A stretch of DNA of 64,000 nt from Mytilus californianus (GCF_021869535.1 NW_026262712.1:65566100-65630099); one strand, 5' to 3'. Counted from the stretch's first letter, positions 1-11,830 are shown. The notes: generated by a model from the sequence alone, not told the origin. Translations and numbers: made by a program.

Positions 1-80
1 AATGGGCAAAATAAATAAAGAATAGAGAAAAATGGTCTAGAGAATTAAAGAATATAGAAGTACCGCCACCCAGACCCTCA
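1..80. repeat. Dispersed A-rich repeat, also at 655-775
   Basis: The A-rich stretch with 'aagaatagagaaaaatgg' and 'aattaaagaatatagaag' recurs with small differences at about 655-775, inside the first intron of the LGR gene. Both copies lead into a 'cagacc' motif. No coding potential was seen. The family was not identified. Confidence 0.5.
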
Positions 81-294
81 TGATAAAGTATACTGCCTTA
101 TTGTTTAATGGACGTCAATTTCCTTGATAAAACAATTCAGGACTTTAAAAAAGAGAAGCAAAAGATACCAACGTGATATTGAAACTCATTAGCGAAAATT
201 AACTGATAACGCCGTGGCAAAAAAACCAAAAAAAAACCGACCAAAGCTAACAATACGTTCTAATAGAAATTACATGTTTGAAATGTATTTTCAG

Positions 295-474
295 GAGAAT
301 TCAAGAATTATGCAATAGATTGGCAGACAAGTCCTGGTTGTTTAGTTGCAGGTTTTCTTGGCATTGTATCCAGTGAACTTAGTGTTTTCACTCTAATGAT
401 CATAACAGTAGAGCGACATTATGCTATAGCAAATGCTATGCAATTTAATAAACGACTGTCACTGAGAAAAGCGG
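295..474 (+). CDS. LGR-type GPCR exon (TM3 and intracellular loop 2)
   Basis: Internal exon of a type A leucine-rich-repeat GPCR, the glycoprotein hormone receptor class. It follows a cag acceptor at 292-294 and ends at a gt donor at 475; both edges are phase 1 (180 bp). The frame reads a pre-TM3 segment with AIDWQTSPGC, containing the Cys expected to bond to extracellular loop 2, then TM3 with SSELSVFTLMIITVERH and loop 2 with AMQFNKRLSLRKA. The ELSV.TL..IT.ER block is diagnostic of FSHR/TSHR/LGR receptors, and ERH stands where most class A receptors have DRY. Leucine-rich repeats, TM1 and TM2 must lie left of the window. Receptors of this class bind dimeric glycoprotein hormones (GPA2/GPB5 type in invertebrates) and usually signal through Gs. 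That function is inferred from family. Confidence 0.9.
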
Positions 475-1274
475 GTAAGGTTACAATTCCTCTCAATAAC
501 ATATCTGTACTGTGTACACGGTTTCTGTTTTAATCTAATAGTCGGGTAAATTAAAGGTAGGGATAGCTACATGAGGGTCTTGATTGGCATAACATAATAG
601 AAAATAATGGGGAAAAAGGTGAAAAATTGGCCAGAAATATAAAATAGAGAATAATGGAGTGCTAAAATATAAAAAAAACAAAATACATGTAATAAGCAGA
701 AAAATAAAGAATAGAAAAAAATGGCATAAATAATTAAAGAATACAGAAATGAACCCAACCAATCCAGACCATCGTATATATTCATAAAAGCAAAATTTAA
801 TGACATTCCGTTTTCACTAAATTGTTGAACTTGTTAATTATACATAACAGAAAATTCTCAGTAGCACTTAAGAAACGCACAATCATAGTGGTGTTTTCCA
901 TGTTCTCAAAGTTAGAAAGCTTTAACATGGGGCAAAACTCACACTTCACTGCAAGTTCTAGTTTAGAAAAATCGAACAAAAGTATATAAGTTCGTTCTAG
1001 GACTTTCTTGGTTAAAAAAGTGGATACATTTAAACAATGTTATGAAAAGAAACTTTTAAGACCTGTTCAAATTGCCGATAATTTCTAAACAAACGTTATT
1101 CGAAATGAAGGATGCCCGTCGGAAAAAGAAATCATAAAAGCTAAAGTTCATACCCTATAAAAAATAAAAGAGATTGCGAAGGATAAACATAAACATCCGA
1201 AACTAAATTAACAAGTAAATATGATAACCATCAATATTTTAGAGTATATAAAGTGTTTCAAAATTACATTGTAG
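475..1274 (+). other. LGR gene intron (phase 1)
   Basis: This intron of about 800 bp runs from the gt donor at 475 to the ag acceptor at 1273-1274. It contains the second copy of the A-rich dispersed repeat (about 655-775). Short ORFs on both strands here look like low-complexity chance ORFs. Confidence 0.8.
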
Positions 1275-1400
1275 GTATTATTATGACAGTTGGATGGTTA
1301 TTCTGTGGTGGTCTTGCCAGCTTGCCTCTGTTTGACATCAGTAACTACCGAAAATTTGCAATCTGTCTTCCATTCGATATAAATGACAAAGCGTCTTTAG
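1275..1400 (+). CDS. LGR-type GPCR exon (TM4 and extracellular loop 2)
   Basis: Second exon of the receptor in the window (126 bp, phase 1 at both ends). The frame reads IIMTVGWLFCGGLASLPLFD for TM4, then SNYRKFAICLPFDINDKASL for extracellular loop 2. The loop Cys in AICLPF is the expected disulfide partner of the Cys before TM3. The pattern GW.F....A..P.F.IS.Y.....CLPFDI is the glycoprotein-hormone-receptor consensus. The acceptor is tgtag at 1270-1274 and the donor is gtaagc at 1401. Codon phase joins exactly to the exons at 295-474 and 5017-6674. Confidence 0.9.
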
Positions 1401-2501
1401 GTAAGCTGATAAAAACTTAAGCATCACAATATTCTAATTAAATGGTCGGTTGGATGTTAGCAAACATTTAGAGAGAGAAAAAAAAACTTACATACAAATA
1501 AAGACTAACGGTAAAAACGCATGTGCGGAGACATAGCCTCTACGAATTGTGTTGTTTTAAAAACTGTAAATGAAAAACATTAGGGAAAGATACACAATTT
1601 CAGAGCAGCATGTGCAATTAAACTATATACAACTCATACTTAGTGATAGGTTGTGCGATCGGTGAACAACCTTTTGCACGATAACAACACAGCCTTAGGT
1701 GTCGATTCTGCAATTTTGTGAAATTGATATACAGATCTCTTATTGAGAATTAATAAAATGTAAGTCTGGCTCAGTCAATTACCGAGATAGAAACTCATTC
1801 AATTAACTGTGAGAACGAATTATCAATGGTACAATTTTGTTATTTTGGGGCTTTAATCAGAAAATGAAATTCACTGATATTGTATGATAAACTACATCAC
1901 TGCATGTCAACATACGGCTTTAACAATGGAAACTTTTTATCGTAATGAAGTTAATATAAAATCACATCTAAAATAGAAACCTCTACCGATATAATTTAAG
2001 TCGATATTGTAAAACGAAAAGTAATATACAAGACGACAACAATCAATTTTAAGGTTCTTGACATTGAAGCAACCATATAACAGAATGGCATTGACATCAT
2101 TCAAGGAAAATCTTTGTTTAGTCTGTAATCAATAACAAAGGTATTAAGGTAATAAAAACAACACTTTAAAACTATACTGAACGTGGATGTAAAAGCAGAA
2201 CATCACCTTTTGTTGCACATTTCTTTTTTCATATAAAAACCAATAAATATACAAATCCAATTTATAAATATGTATGTGACAATATCACATTAAGTCAAAT
2301 TTATTTAACACTCTCAACTACATTGAAAGTGGTGTGGTTTTCATTTAAATGTTAGTCCCTCTTATATGTCAATTTATTTAAATTAAGAATATTAAACTAT
2401 CACCATCCTACAACACAAAGTCTATATTGAATATGCAAGAATTTATGGCTTTGCTAGAGAAATACAATTAATTCAAATCAAACATTCATACTACATACCA
2501 T

Positions 2502-2552
2502 GTTTTTTTTGTTCTTTTTTTTTTGGGGGGGGGGGGGGGGGGGGACGGGGGA
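2502..2552 (+). repeat. Homopolymer tract: T-run then G20
   Basis: T-rich run followed by 20 consecutive G at 2525-2544, then 'ac' and five more G. On the coding strand of the LGR pre-mRNA this could form intramolecular G-quadruplexes. The run is also likely to be miscounted in assembly. Confidence 0.85.
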
Positions 2553-3518
2553 GTTTATGCATTTTGTGGATGGAGGGGTTTCGCTGAATTTGGCGTTGAT
2601 GGCATATCTATGATAATGTCTGTGAAATTTATTTACCTGTTGTTTAGACTTTTGGCTGTTTATTATAACTTGACATACAGTATTAAAGACAGCGGTTAAT
2701 TGGGAAAGACCATATATTGACCTTGAAATGTCTTCTTTTTTATGTTGGGTTGCTGTCTTCTACCTTTGCCTAACATATTTTTTTTCTGATGTAAAAAAAA
2801 TAAGAAAATAGCATGGAAATAAACACTTATAATTTGGTTTCAACTTTTCAGACAACACCATACAAATGACATTTTTGTGTTGTATAGCAGTTCAAGTTGT
2901 TGCAGCGATCAATACATTTTTGATCGTCAAATAACATATATGAATCACTCCAAATACTATAAATAATCAATGTATATAAAACCCCGCATCGAGGAAGCGG
3001 GAGACCTATAGTTTTCACTTTTTCCGTCAGTCTGTTATTTTTTTTTTTTGGTTACGCAAAAAACTCCAAAAGTATGGGAAGGAGGCCAATGAAAATTTCA
3101 CAGTGTTGTGTATCATAATTATATGTAGATGTGCATATTAATTTTTGTTGGCTCATTAATTTTGGAAAAATTTGTTTTTTATTAAAAATTTTGAATAACA
3201 TCTTTAGTGCTAGGATTTCAATAAAAACTGATTTGTTGCTAAAACTTTCTACACCAAAATGATTCTTTGGTTAAAAATCGATTTTTGTGAAAAAAAACTG
3301 GGTTTAAAACATTACTTCTGCTTTTGTTAAAAAGACAAATATTTTGAGAAACTTTTTTTCTGTGCAAGGATTACAATATATATTGACGTATATGTATAAT
3401 ATGGTTTTCCAAATTCATTCCCAGCGTCAAATTAGCAGTAAAAATATAGTTTTGCCTAATTGCAACAAAAATCAATAAATAGGTACAATATACTACTCCA
3501 AATTGATTCCCAGTGTCC

Positions 3519-3550
<32 letters not shown>

Positions 3551-3552
3551 GT
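3519..3552 (+). repeat. CAAT tetranucleotide microsatellite
   Basis: About eight tandem 'caat' units inside the long LGR intron, ending in a variant 'cagt' unit. Confidence 0.9.
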
Positions 3553-5016
3553 CAAATTTGAAGTAAGAACTTGGTATTTGTTAAAAAATAACAAATGTTG
3601 AGAAACATAGTTTTATGATTTTTTTTTTTGCATTTAGGATTTCATTGAAAATTTATACATAAATACAAGGTGTCAAAACAGTATCATTAAACCATCATTT
3701 TTTTTTTGACGGTATACATAAACAAACAATGTCCGCTCAGATTTAATGAATTTACAACGTTTTCCTGGTTTGTTTTATTTATTCTTTGATACACTAAATT
3801 TTTCATAATTTTATAAAGCAAACATCTTCTCAGTAATTAACTACAGTAAAATACAGGATATTACATGAAATTGGCTTGATTTTTATTGATGTTTTATGTG
3901 TTTTTGTTAGATTTATTGATCAATTATTAGCATTTGTCCCCAAAATAATTATTTTATATAACAAAGTTTATGGATAGAGTCATCCTTATTAAACATGTTA
4001 AGCAATCAAACAAAATTGCTTCACTTCAAGTTATCAAAATGCCACTTGAGACCATTGTTTCTTTAGCAAATTGTGTATCCAATCTAAAAGATTCAATTAT
4101 TCTGGTAAAGTTGACATTAGTTGCCTTTTTCGTGTTCTTTATAATCAATTTGCTGATTGATAGTTGCTTTTAAACGTCAAGTGGCAATTCTTTCATGTAC
4201 ATTTAAGACAATTAATTACTTTGAGTTTTGTTGCTCTTTCCACTTTTCTTTATACCAAGATGTAGTGCAATATCCTTACATCAAATATTAAAGCTTTGTA
4301 TTTTTCAATTAAAGGAGAAGGTATGATAAAGCCACCTTTTTACCTCTGAATTCGAAACCAAAAGATAACACCCTTTCGATATTCATCAGACTTAAGTCTG
4401 TAAGATATCATATACATGTACATGACTGTATAATTTGTATTTATGTTTAAACTTATTGAAATTTGTCAAACATATTTGCCATAGGGCTTCCAACTTCTTG
4501 CATTTAATTAAATTTTCAAAAATGCCAAAATAGTTTCATTTTGAGTACTTGTGATTTAAAATGTTTAGATATGTGACAAGGTCTGACGCTATTAAAACAA
4601 ATTTTGTTACAAGATTTTTCGAACATGTTAAAGTTTTTGGGTAACCCTTCACTCATACTTAATTTGTTCAAAAGAGTATATGTACATTTGAGCATTGTAG
4701 GGCAAATAATATTATGTCAACTTCGGAAGTATCCATATTATATCATCCTATTTATTTATCAGTAAAAATATCATGATTCTATAAGGCAATTTGTGGGCTA
4801 AATAATGGATGTATCATACCTGCTCTTTTAAATGTTAACCTCTTTTTGTAAAAATTACGTTAGATCATTTGTTTATTCTATTTAATCCGAATTAAAATTG
4901 CTTCTTTAAACAATTATGAATTAAACCGTGTGATTATGTGTAATGTGTATCCATAGTTTAAACTTTAATTTGTATTTGATAAATTTCGGTTGTTATTTTT
5001 TAAATTCTATTTTTAG

Positions 5017-6674
5017 GATTTGTTTGTTTCATTATGCTGTTTAATGCTACATCCTTCATTGTCATTGGTGGATGTTATGTCAGAATGTACGTGTATATAT
5101 TGAAGTCTCAAGCATGGAATTCGAAAGACTTCCGGGTAGCAAAACGAATGGCTGTTTTAGTTGTCACCGACTTTCTTTGTTGGGCACCGATCATATTCTT
5201 TTCTGTTTCTGCTGCGTTTGGATCACCATTGGTAGGACTCAATGAAGCAAAAGTACTTACCATTTTCGTCTTACCTTTGAATAGTTGTGCAAACCCCTTT
5301 CTTTATGCAATATTTACAAAACAATTTAAACGTGACTGTGTGAAGTTGTGTAAAAGAATAGAAGAATCGTCAATTTCAAGAAGCTTTTCAAATTTCAATA
5401 GCCTACGTCTTTCATTCGGTATAAATGCGTCTTGTCGTAATTCCGAATTGCATAGTCCATTCCATGAAAAACGAGGAAGCAGTCGAAGTAATTCTGATAG
5501 TTTTGCCAGTAGCTCTGTAGGGATCCCGAACCAAAACGGAGAAATAGATAATATAAATGGTCAAAAATCGTATACAATATCAGATAGAGTCTTTCAAAAT
5601 CTGGAGTTAAAACATGGAATCGATAGAAACAAACGTAAACCACTCCTTCATGCAAATAATAATTCACAATTTTCACCGGACAAGGAATGTGCATGTCAGA
5701 GATGTAAGAAACAAAATACAATTTCTGTTGGGTCCGGAGCAACAGATACTGAAATTGTCATTCATTTAGATAGAAACGGGGAAAAGGTTATTCCGAATGA
5801 CGGGCCACAACAGTTGAATGGAACAAACCCGAATGATGTTGCACTAAATGATGACAGTGATAACGAGACGTCAAAGTCAGACGATAAATTATTGTCTAAA
5901 ATCACAGATGAATTATGCACTGAATGTGGGAATAACAGGAATTCCATTCATTGTAAACATTATTGTCAAATTGATAGAAAACTTAAAGATACATCTGTAC
6001 GACCTAAATCTAATATAGCTATGGTAGGAAAAATGCAGCATACAAAATCTGCACCTTTTGTCCCGTGTCGTTCAAATGAAAACATCTTAAAACTTTCACA
6101 GCTTTCAGCTAATAAAGACAAAACATCACACATAAATGAGTGGAGGAAGTCGTCGCATTTATCATTCCTGTGGAGAAATTCATTAGATCTAGATACCGGT
6201 ATGCCAAAATACAAATCAAACAGTTTGGTTGAACTTGCCAGATTACCAAAAACATTTGATAGGTCACCTTCGAAAAGACGTAGTCTTTCCTCGAGACATG
6301 AAGGCTATCTTTTATTCAAAAACTTAAAGAGAGATTCAGCGTATGAAAATGAGGAAGAAATGTTTGAATATGAAGAAAATCTGAAAGATTTCCCCGTACA
6401 GTTTTCACAGAATAAATACTCAAATTGTGATTCGGAATATTCACAAATTGCCTTGGAAGAAGAAACTGATCACGATATTCAACACTCTGAAGTGCCTAAA
6501 GTTCAGGAGGCATACAGAAACAAAACAGACCTTTCGAACAGTAATGATGATGATGATGTTGATGAAACACAAATGTTATTAACTGAGTCAAATGTGACGA
6601 ACAATACACTTAAACGAGACGTGTGTGATAAGGAAAGTGGATTTAGTTCAGACAGCCAACTTCTCAAATGTTAA
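5017..6674 (+). CDS. LGR-type GPCR terminal exon (TM5-TM7 and long C-tail)
   Basis: Last exon of the type A LGR. It starts after ttttag at 5016 (phase 1) and stops at 6672-6674. The apparent ATG at 5034 is an internal Met, not the start. Numbering from that Met: TM5 at about 1-21; RVAKRMAVLVVTDFLCWAPI (loop 3 into TM6) at about 33-53; TM7 with NSCANPFLYAIFTKQF ending near 103. These are close to FSHR/LGR consensus, including NPFLY in place of NPxxY. The remaining ~430 residues are a hydrophilic, Ser/Asn/Asp-rich cytoplasmic tail with Ser clusters near 130-160, Cys pairs near 219-224 and 295-311, and an acidic run near 505. Vertebrate relatives have tails of well under 100 residues, so this tail is the unusual part. 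The ORF stays open throughout, which supports it being real. Confidence 0.92.
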
Positions 6675-7982
6675 CTTGTCTCATGGGTTTATTTCACAGA
6701 ACGCTCAATTTTAACTTGTTTTCTAAATACATTGAATGTATATATAATTACCAATATTAACATATATTTTTGTTTTCGTTTAAACTGATTTATTATTGCC
6801 TTGTCTACAAAACTTTGATTTTCTTTTAAGACCACTTTTCAAATATAACTTCAAAAATCTGAAAAGGTGGCAAAAGACATCAACGGACAATCAAAATGTC
6901 ATACGTCGCAAAAAAAATATCATGAATGAAAAAAACAGGAAAACGAAAAAAAAAAACCCAAACAACAAGTCCACCAAACACTACATAGAAATATACAATA
7001 TTAAGTCAATGTCAGAAAAATATAAACTTTTTTGTATGAGGCTAAGAAACTGGGGACAGGCGAGGTTTTACCGAGCTCTTCCACAGTTTTGTGCCGAATG
7101 TTATGCGGGAAAGAGGGGGAAGGGCAGACTAAGCAGTTGCCTCCCCTCTCCCGCTGAAAGTTTATAAGTCGCTCTGCTGTTTACATAGTCTCTGTTCGCT
7201 ATCTTAACTACGACAATTTGGGGGACTGTCGTTCACCTTCTTTCGTGGCCTCCTGGTGAATAAAACAAAGATGTCTATATATGTTTATTTCGAGTCCAAC
7301 CATAAGAGTAATTAGTCAAAATACATTGATATGAAATAAGAGTTTGATTCTTAAAATGAACTAGAATTAACAATCATCAAAATACTTTATTAATTAATTA
7401 AAATAGTTTATCATGATATTTATGGTAACTTTAATAAAGAAAGATTTTTATTATAAAATTGTTACATTAAAACATTACTAAGGTAACGTTTAATTTTTCA
7501 TTTAACAAAAATTATAAGTTTACGAACCTGGTGAATAAAACAAAGATGTCTATATATGTTTATTTCGAGTCCAACCATAAGAGTAATGTTTGATTCCTTA
7601 GGGTTTCCTATTTTAAACCCTGAGAACACGTGCTGGTTGGACTTGTTTTATTCACCAATCAAAATGACTTTTAGAATACTTATTTTTATGAGGACGGTTT
7701 CTATTGGTTAGATCTCTTTTTACCTTATTCACATTTTTACATAATTTGGGGTTACTGTTTTTAATTACTTAATACTGACTTATTACCTTTTACGACCATT
7801 AGGGAAATCCGATTATTTTGGTTGGATAGAATTCTATGTGAACAATAGAAAAGAATTAATATATTTGCTAAAGAAAATATTTCTAAGAGTTTAAGCTGTC
7901 AAACCTTATTTATATTCTAAGTGTCAAATAGGAAGAATTTCACATCAAATACTTATATATCAAAAGTTACATAACATTATAG
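6675..7982. other. Downstream LGR flank: no gene, repeat fragments
   Basis: No supported gene. At 6860-6990 there is A-rich sequence resembling the tail of the dispersed RT family. A 123-codon ORF at 6796-7167 spans this and a decayed copy of the fold-back sequence seen intact at 7983-8106, so I treat it as spurious. Confidence 0.6.
7252..7587 (+). repeat. Pair of identical 61-bp direct repeats
   Basis: The 61-bp unit starting cctggtgaataaaacaaag and ending gagtaat occurs at 7252-7312 and again at 7527-7587 with no difference I can see, about 214 bp apart. An inverted partial match (ggttggac plus ttgttttattcacca) lies at 7635-7657. The unit therefore looks like the arm of a partly deleted fold-back element. 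Confidence 0.85.
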
Positions 7983-8106
7983 ACATTGTCGGAAAATATA
8001 AAATTTATTTGTATGAGCTTCAGAAACAGGACGAAAAGCGAGGCTCGCCGAGCTTTTCTCCTGTTTCGCAGCGAGTACAAATAAATTTTATATTTTCCGA
8101 CAATGT
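7983..8106. repeat. Fold-back (palindromic) MITE-like element
   Basis: Perfect 31-bp inverted arms lie at 7983-8013 and 8076-8106 (beginning acattgtcggaaaatataaa). The centre, with gaaacaggacgaaaagcg and its complement, extends the hairpin with a few mismatches. Decayed relatives appear at about 7000-7130 and 25310-25410. It is likely a non-autonomous DNA element. Confidence 0.85.
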
Positions 8107-8334
8107 ACATATATTGTTTTTATCCTGAAATTTACACCCAACACTTGAAAATTTAGTTGTTAAAATCTAAATCATTGTCTCTAATTTTTTAAAGAAATCA
8201 ACATAGTTTAAACGCGGACCGCGAAGAGGACCCCAAAATGAACTGGTACGCAAAAAGAAATATCCACATTACCGCTTGCTTAACATGGAAGAGGGGTAAC
8301 ATGAGACTTTATTTGTACAAGCAAAAGTTTATTT

Positions 8335-8790
8335 GTGTACCTGGTATCTGTACAATAGTTGGCTGATTGCAGGATAAAACTAAAGACCAAGCAACACGAA
8401 CCGGTCCGAAAGGTGATCTCATGTGCTATGGAGTGATTAGCTATCCTGATCTGCATGTGTCTACCAATTATAAGCCTCAAAAATGTTTAGCTCATTGTGT
8501 TCTTGAAGACTGCTTATCCGATGAATACTAAATGCAACAAAAAGGTACATCGTCATTTGACTTCTGTAAACAAAATTCATATACTTAGGCTCCTTAAGTA
8601 AATATGATTTTTTGTCAAAAATTTACAGAACTTACAAATAATATAGAACTAACCGGATCCTAAAAGAGATGCATGAGATACTAAAACGAATTCAAACTCA
8701 TCAGTCCCAAATAATCTGACAACGCCATGGCAAAGAAAGATCAGAAGACAAACAAGTTACTGTATACAAGACACAACATACAAAACTGAA
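8335..8790 (-). repeat. Decayed 3'-tail fragments of the dispersed RT family
   Basis: Two fragments, about 8335-8470 and 8690-8790, match in reverse orientation the 3' non-coding tail of the RT element that is intact at 62755-63000 ('gcaacacgaacc', 'tctgacaacgccatggc'). They are heavily mutated and non-coding. The ORF at 8280-8480 is not supported. Confidence 0.5.
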
Positions 8791-9652
8791 GATTCAACGA
8801 TGATTGTTTTGAATATTTTAATCGGAATGTAATCGATATCATTTAGTAATATCAGATTAAAAGTATCGGAAGATGATAACTCTGCAATCAAACTTGTATC
8901 ATGTGGAGTCTGTTGTCTACCTAAACCTTTTCCACAGCAACACCGTCTCGTTAAAACTCACTGTAATAAATAAAAATGATTTTCTAGTTTTATTTTCTAC
9001 ACAAAAAAATCTGTTTTCTACCCTGACCGTTTTCGCCAGCAACACCTTCTGGTTAAAATTCACTGCGCGAAATGAAACTGATTTTGATTGAAATTTTGTA
9101 GGCTTTATTTTCTACACAAAAATTTATTCCAGTTAATCTTTTTTATTTGTTTTCTATGCCATGCATATAATAGCAGAGGAACATTAAGCATTTTGATATA
9201 TGTGACTGTCCGTCCAGTATAAGTTTAAACTTTTTGTTTAAGGTAGGTTAAAGTTTAGATTTATGGTAGTTTGTGATATTTCAATTTTAAACATGATAGT
9301 AGACATATTCACTATGTTTAACAAATATATCATATAAGGGTTTTTGCCAACATTTCATTCATTACCGGACATGAAAATGTGTCAAAAATTCGAGCAGACA
9401 CATATTTTATTTTGCAATTATCTTATTTTTTTGTGGTAAATTGTTTCTTCTGATTTACTGTTTAATTAAATAGAACTTCTTCAGAGAAACCTATGGATGT
9501 TTAATAACTTCAAATTGATGGAACTTTGACTGCAAGCCAAATGTTTTAACTATTCCAAATAAGCAGCTGTTAAAATATTTGAAACCTAGCTTCAACTTTG
9601 GCAGACAATACAAATAGCAAGATGATGAAAATGCTCGAATTAATGAAATAGT

Positions 9653-9922
9653 TTAATACTTCAAAAATAATTTGAGTGAACTAGAAAATCCGAAATAGCT
9701 TCCTATAACCATGATAACGCAAATATGTGCATTCGATAAATAAAAAATCAAAGCAGGCCACCAATATAGAACATTATCTAACATATAATTCATTGGGATA
9801 TAATTGAAAACAGCTCCTAGAATTATCATCCTCATCTCCTTATTTTTATAACATAATTTTTTTTTATCCGAGCTCGCAACAGTAATGAGTGTTATGGAAA
9901 TATTATAATGTGAGTGGGACAT
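9653..9922 (-). pseudogene. Unidentified membrane-protein-like ORF
   Basis: Minus-strand ORF of 89 codons. I do not recognise the gene. The second half has a hydrophobic helix-like stretch (VLYWWPALIFYLSNAHICVI) followed by a second one, loosely like TM6-loop-TM7 of a class A GPCR, but no NPxxY motif is present. No flanking homologous exon was found. It may be a GPCR pseudogene fragment or a chance ORF. Confidence 0.2.
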
Positions 9923-10021
9923 TAAGTCCTAGGGAGACATCTTCTTGTTTACAGATTACATGAGCACATGTCTTTGAGATCATCACGGGCCAGTTTAGTG
10001 GTTGGACAAAACCATAATATT

Positions 10022-10190
10022 AAAGCGAAAAAGACAAACGACAAAAAAAAACAGCCTACGAAAAATTACGTAGAAAACTAAAAACTGAGCAATACGAAAC
10101 CTTTCAAAAACTGTGGTTGATCCGAGTCAGGTGCTTCGAAAGGGTCAGCAGATCCTGCTGCATACGTGCCGCAAATGATTTTTTTCTTTG
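10022..10190 (-). repeat. 3'-tail fragment of the dispersed RT family
   Basis: Reverse-orientation match to the tail at 62830-62990: 'aaaactgagcaatacgaaac', then 'caggtgcttcgaaagggtca' and 'gcagatcctgctgcatacg'. No RT coding sequence remains. Confidence 0.6.
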
Positions 10191-11439
10191 TGTATATAAG
10201 CTATCAAAATTATTTAAGGTGTTTTATAGTGGTACTGTGTACACCCTTTTGGTGTATTGCTTTTCAAGGATGAATATGTTTCTGACTTCATACACATTGA
10301 GTCCCAAACTTTCATGAAAATAGTTATTGTAGGAATACATGTTCTACGCACTTTTATTATATATACGTTTTGGTTTTGACATATATTTTTTTCAAAGCTT
10401 TGATCAATTTCTGTTAATAAATATACTAATCTGCAGTTTGATATTTAAAAGTTTAAAGAAACCTTGATTCTACAATATCCTTTTTCTTGGACAAAAACTC
10501 TAATTTTGTTGAAGGCTGTACGGTGACCAATAGTTGTTAACTTCTATATCATTTAGTCTCTGGCGGAAAGTTTTCTCATTAACAATCATACCACAACTCC
10601 TTAATTTTATATATCTTGAGTGACATTGTATCCATGGAAAATACTTTTGCAATAGTTCTTTTATTATGACTGTTTTGATGTATACCAGTTAAGCTTTGTT
10701 TATTACTTGTGCTCGGATCGTTTCCGCTGAACGTTTAAGCAACTTTAACGATCGTATTTGCATCAAAGGATGTAATTGTTATGTGCATTAAAATCTTTTT
10801 ATGTTAACTTGTAAAACAGTCTGACATGTAGTTCCTATCTGAAATGTCAATGGATAATGGATTAACTACGTATGACATTTCTATTTGTTTTTTATATTTA
10901 ACATATGCAATGAGACGCAACAATATTGACATTTCTCATCTTACATATTCCTTTTTCAAAATTAATTTAAGCAATAAAAAATTGTTTTACAATTAAATGT
11001 AATAAACCATTTTATGAACTTTAGAAATAAGTATTGCTAAATTTTCCGTATTGACTTTCACATATCATACAATCTGAAAGGTTCGTTCTTCTATCAATGT
11101 GTTCATATAACATATTTATAAATCATTAATAAATTCATTTACTGTACAAAACCTGTAGTAAAAAAGAAATAGCGAAACCAATGTATAAAAGTGGTTCATA
11201 ATTATTCTTCTTCTAAAATTTGATTCGGACAAAAATGCGCTGATATGAAAAGAAAATAGTGAATGCATCAAATTAGAAATAATCAAAATGTTGAACTGTT
11301 ATCTTTTTTAACAACATATGTATCAAAAAAGCGTCTCAAATCACACTTCATAAGTTCTACGTTCAACACCACGAATTTTTGCGTCATTAGAGCATACCAG
11401 CTAGATTTTTAACTCTAGACATCATTGTCCTCTGTTTAC

Positions 11440-11830
11440 CCAATCATCATCAGCCAGCTGAAGTGGATATAAGCAATTATAGGCAACCATACGGCCTTCA
11501 ACAATGAGACAAACACATACCGTTTAGTCGGCTTTAAAAAGCCCCGACATGAAAAATATGAAACAATTAAAACGAAAAAACCAACGACCTACATGTAATT
11601 TATAACAACAATTTGACAGATATGAACCTACGACAACCACTGAACTACAGCTCCTGGCATGGGACAGGCACATGCAGAATGCTGCGGGGTTAAAAATGTT
11701 TGTGAGCACTAAACCCTCCCCGTAACATAAAACAGTGGTGTAACAGCACAACATAAGAACAAACTGTAAAAATAAGTAGCAATTGGCTTAACTTAAAAAA
11801 TTAGAACGTTGCACAATAACAGCTAACATA
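11440..11830 (-). repeat. Dispersed repeat family R2 copy
   Basis: Shares blocks with copies near 24010-24420, 29045-29340, 43480-43800 and 58800-59010: 'acggccttcaacaatgag', 'ccgtttagtcggctttaaaa', 'acaggcacatgcagaatg' and 'cagtggtgtaacagcacaac'. Non-coding and SINE- or MITE-like in size. Orientation is arbitrary. The minus-strand ORF at 11524-11754 is part of the repeat. Confidence 0.65.

Larger units (their letters stand above)
1401..5016 (+). other. LGR gene intron (phase 1, 3.6 kb)
   Basis: Long AT-rich intron ending in a T-rich tract and ttttag at 5011-5016. It contains a T-run followed by a run of 20 G at 2525-2544 and a CAAT microsatellite at about 3519-3552. A 67-codon ORF at 3970-4173 has no recognisable domain and is probably chance. 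I see no other gene. Confidence 0.75.
8791..11400. other. Gene-poor AT-rich stretch
   Basis: Apart from the weak ORF at 9653-9922 and an RT-tail fragment at 10022-10190, I see nothing coding. About 10520-10600 ('catttagtctctgg', then '...cataccacaactcc') matches the end of a dispersed repeat that recurs at 16175-16260. Confidence 0.55.

Noticed and set aside
3970..4173. 67-codon plus-strand ORF in the LGR intron
   Set aside because: Low-complexity, no domain, no splice sites that would fit the receptor frame.
5034..5036. ATG at 5034 as a gene start
   Set aside because: The frame is open upstream to an acceptor at 5016 and joins TM4 to TM5 of the receptor; the Met is internal.
5395..6214. 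Minus-strand ORFs opposite the LGR terminal exon
   Set aside because: Shadows of the real plus-strand coding exon.
6796..7167. 123-codon ORF after the LGR gene
   Set aside because: Spans repeat-tail and fold-back relic sequence; composition changes abruptly within it.
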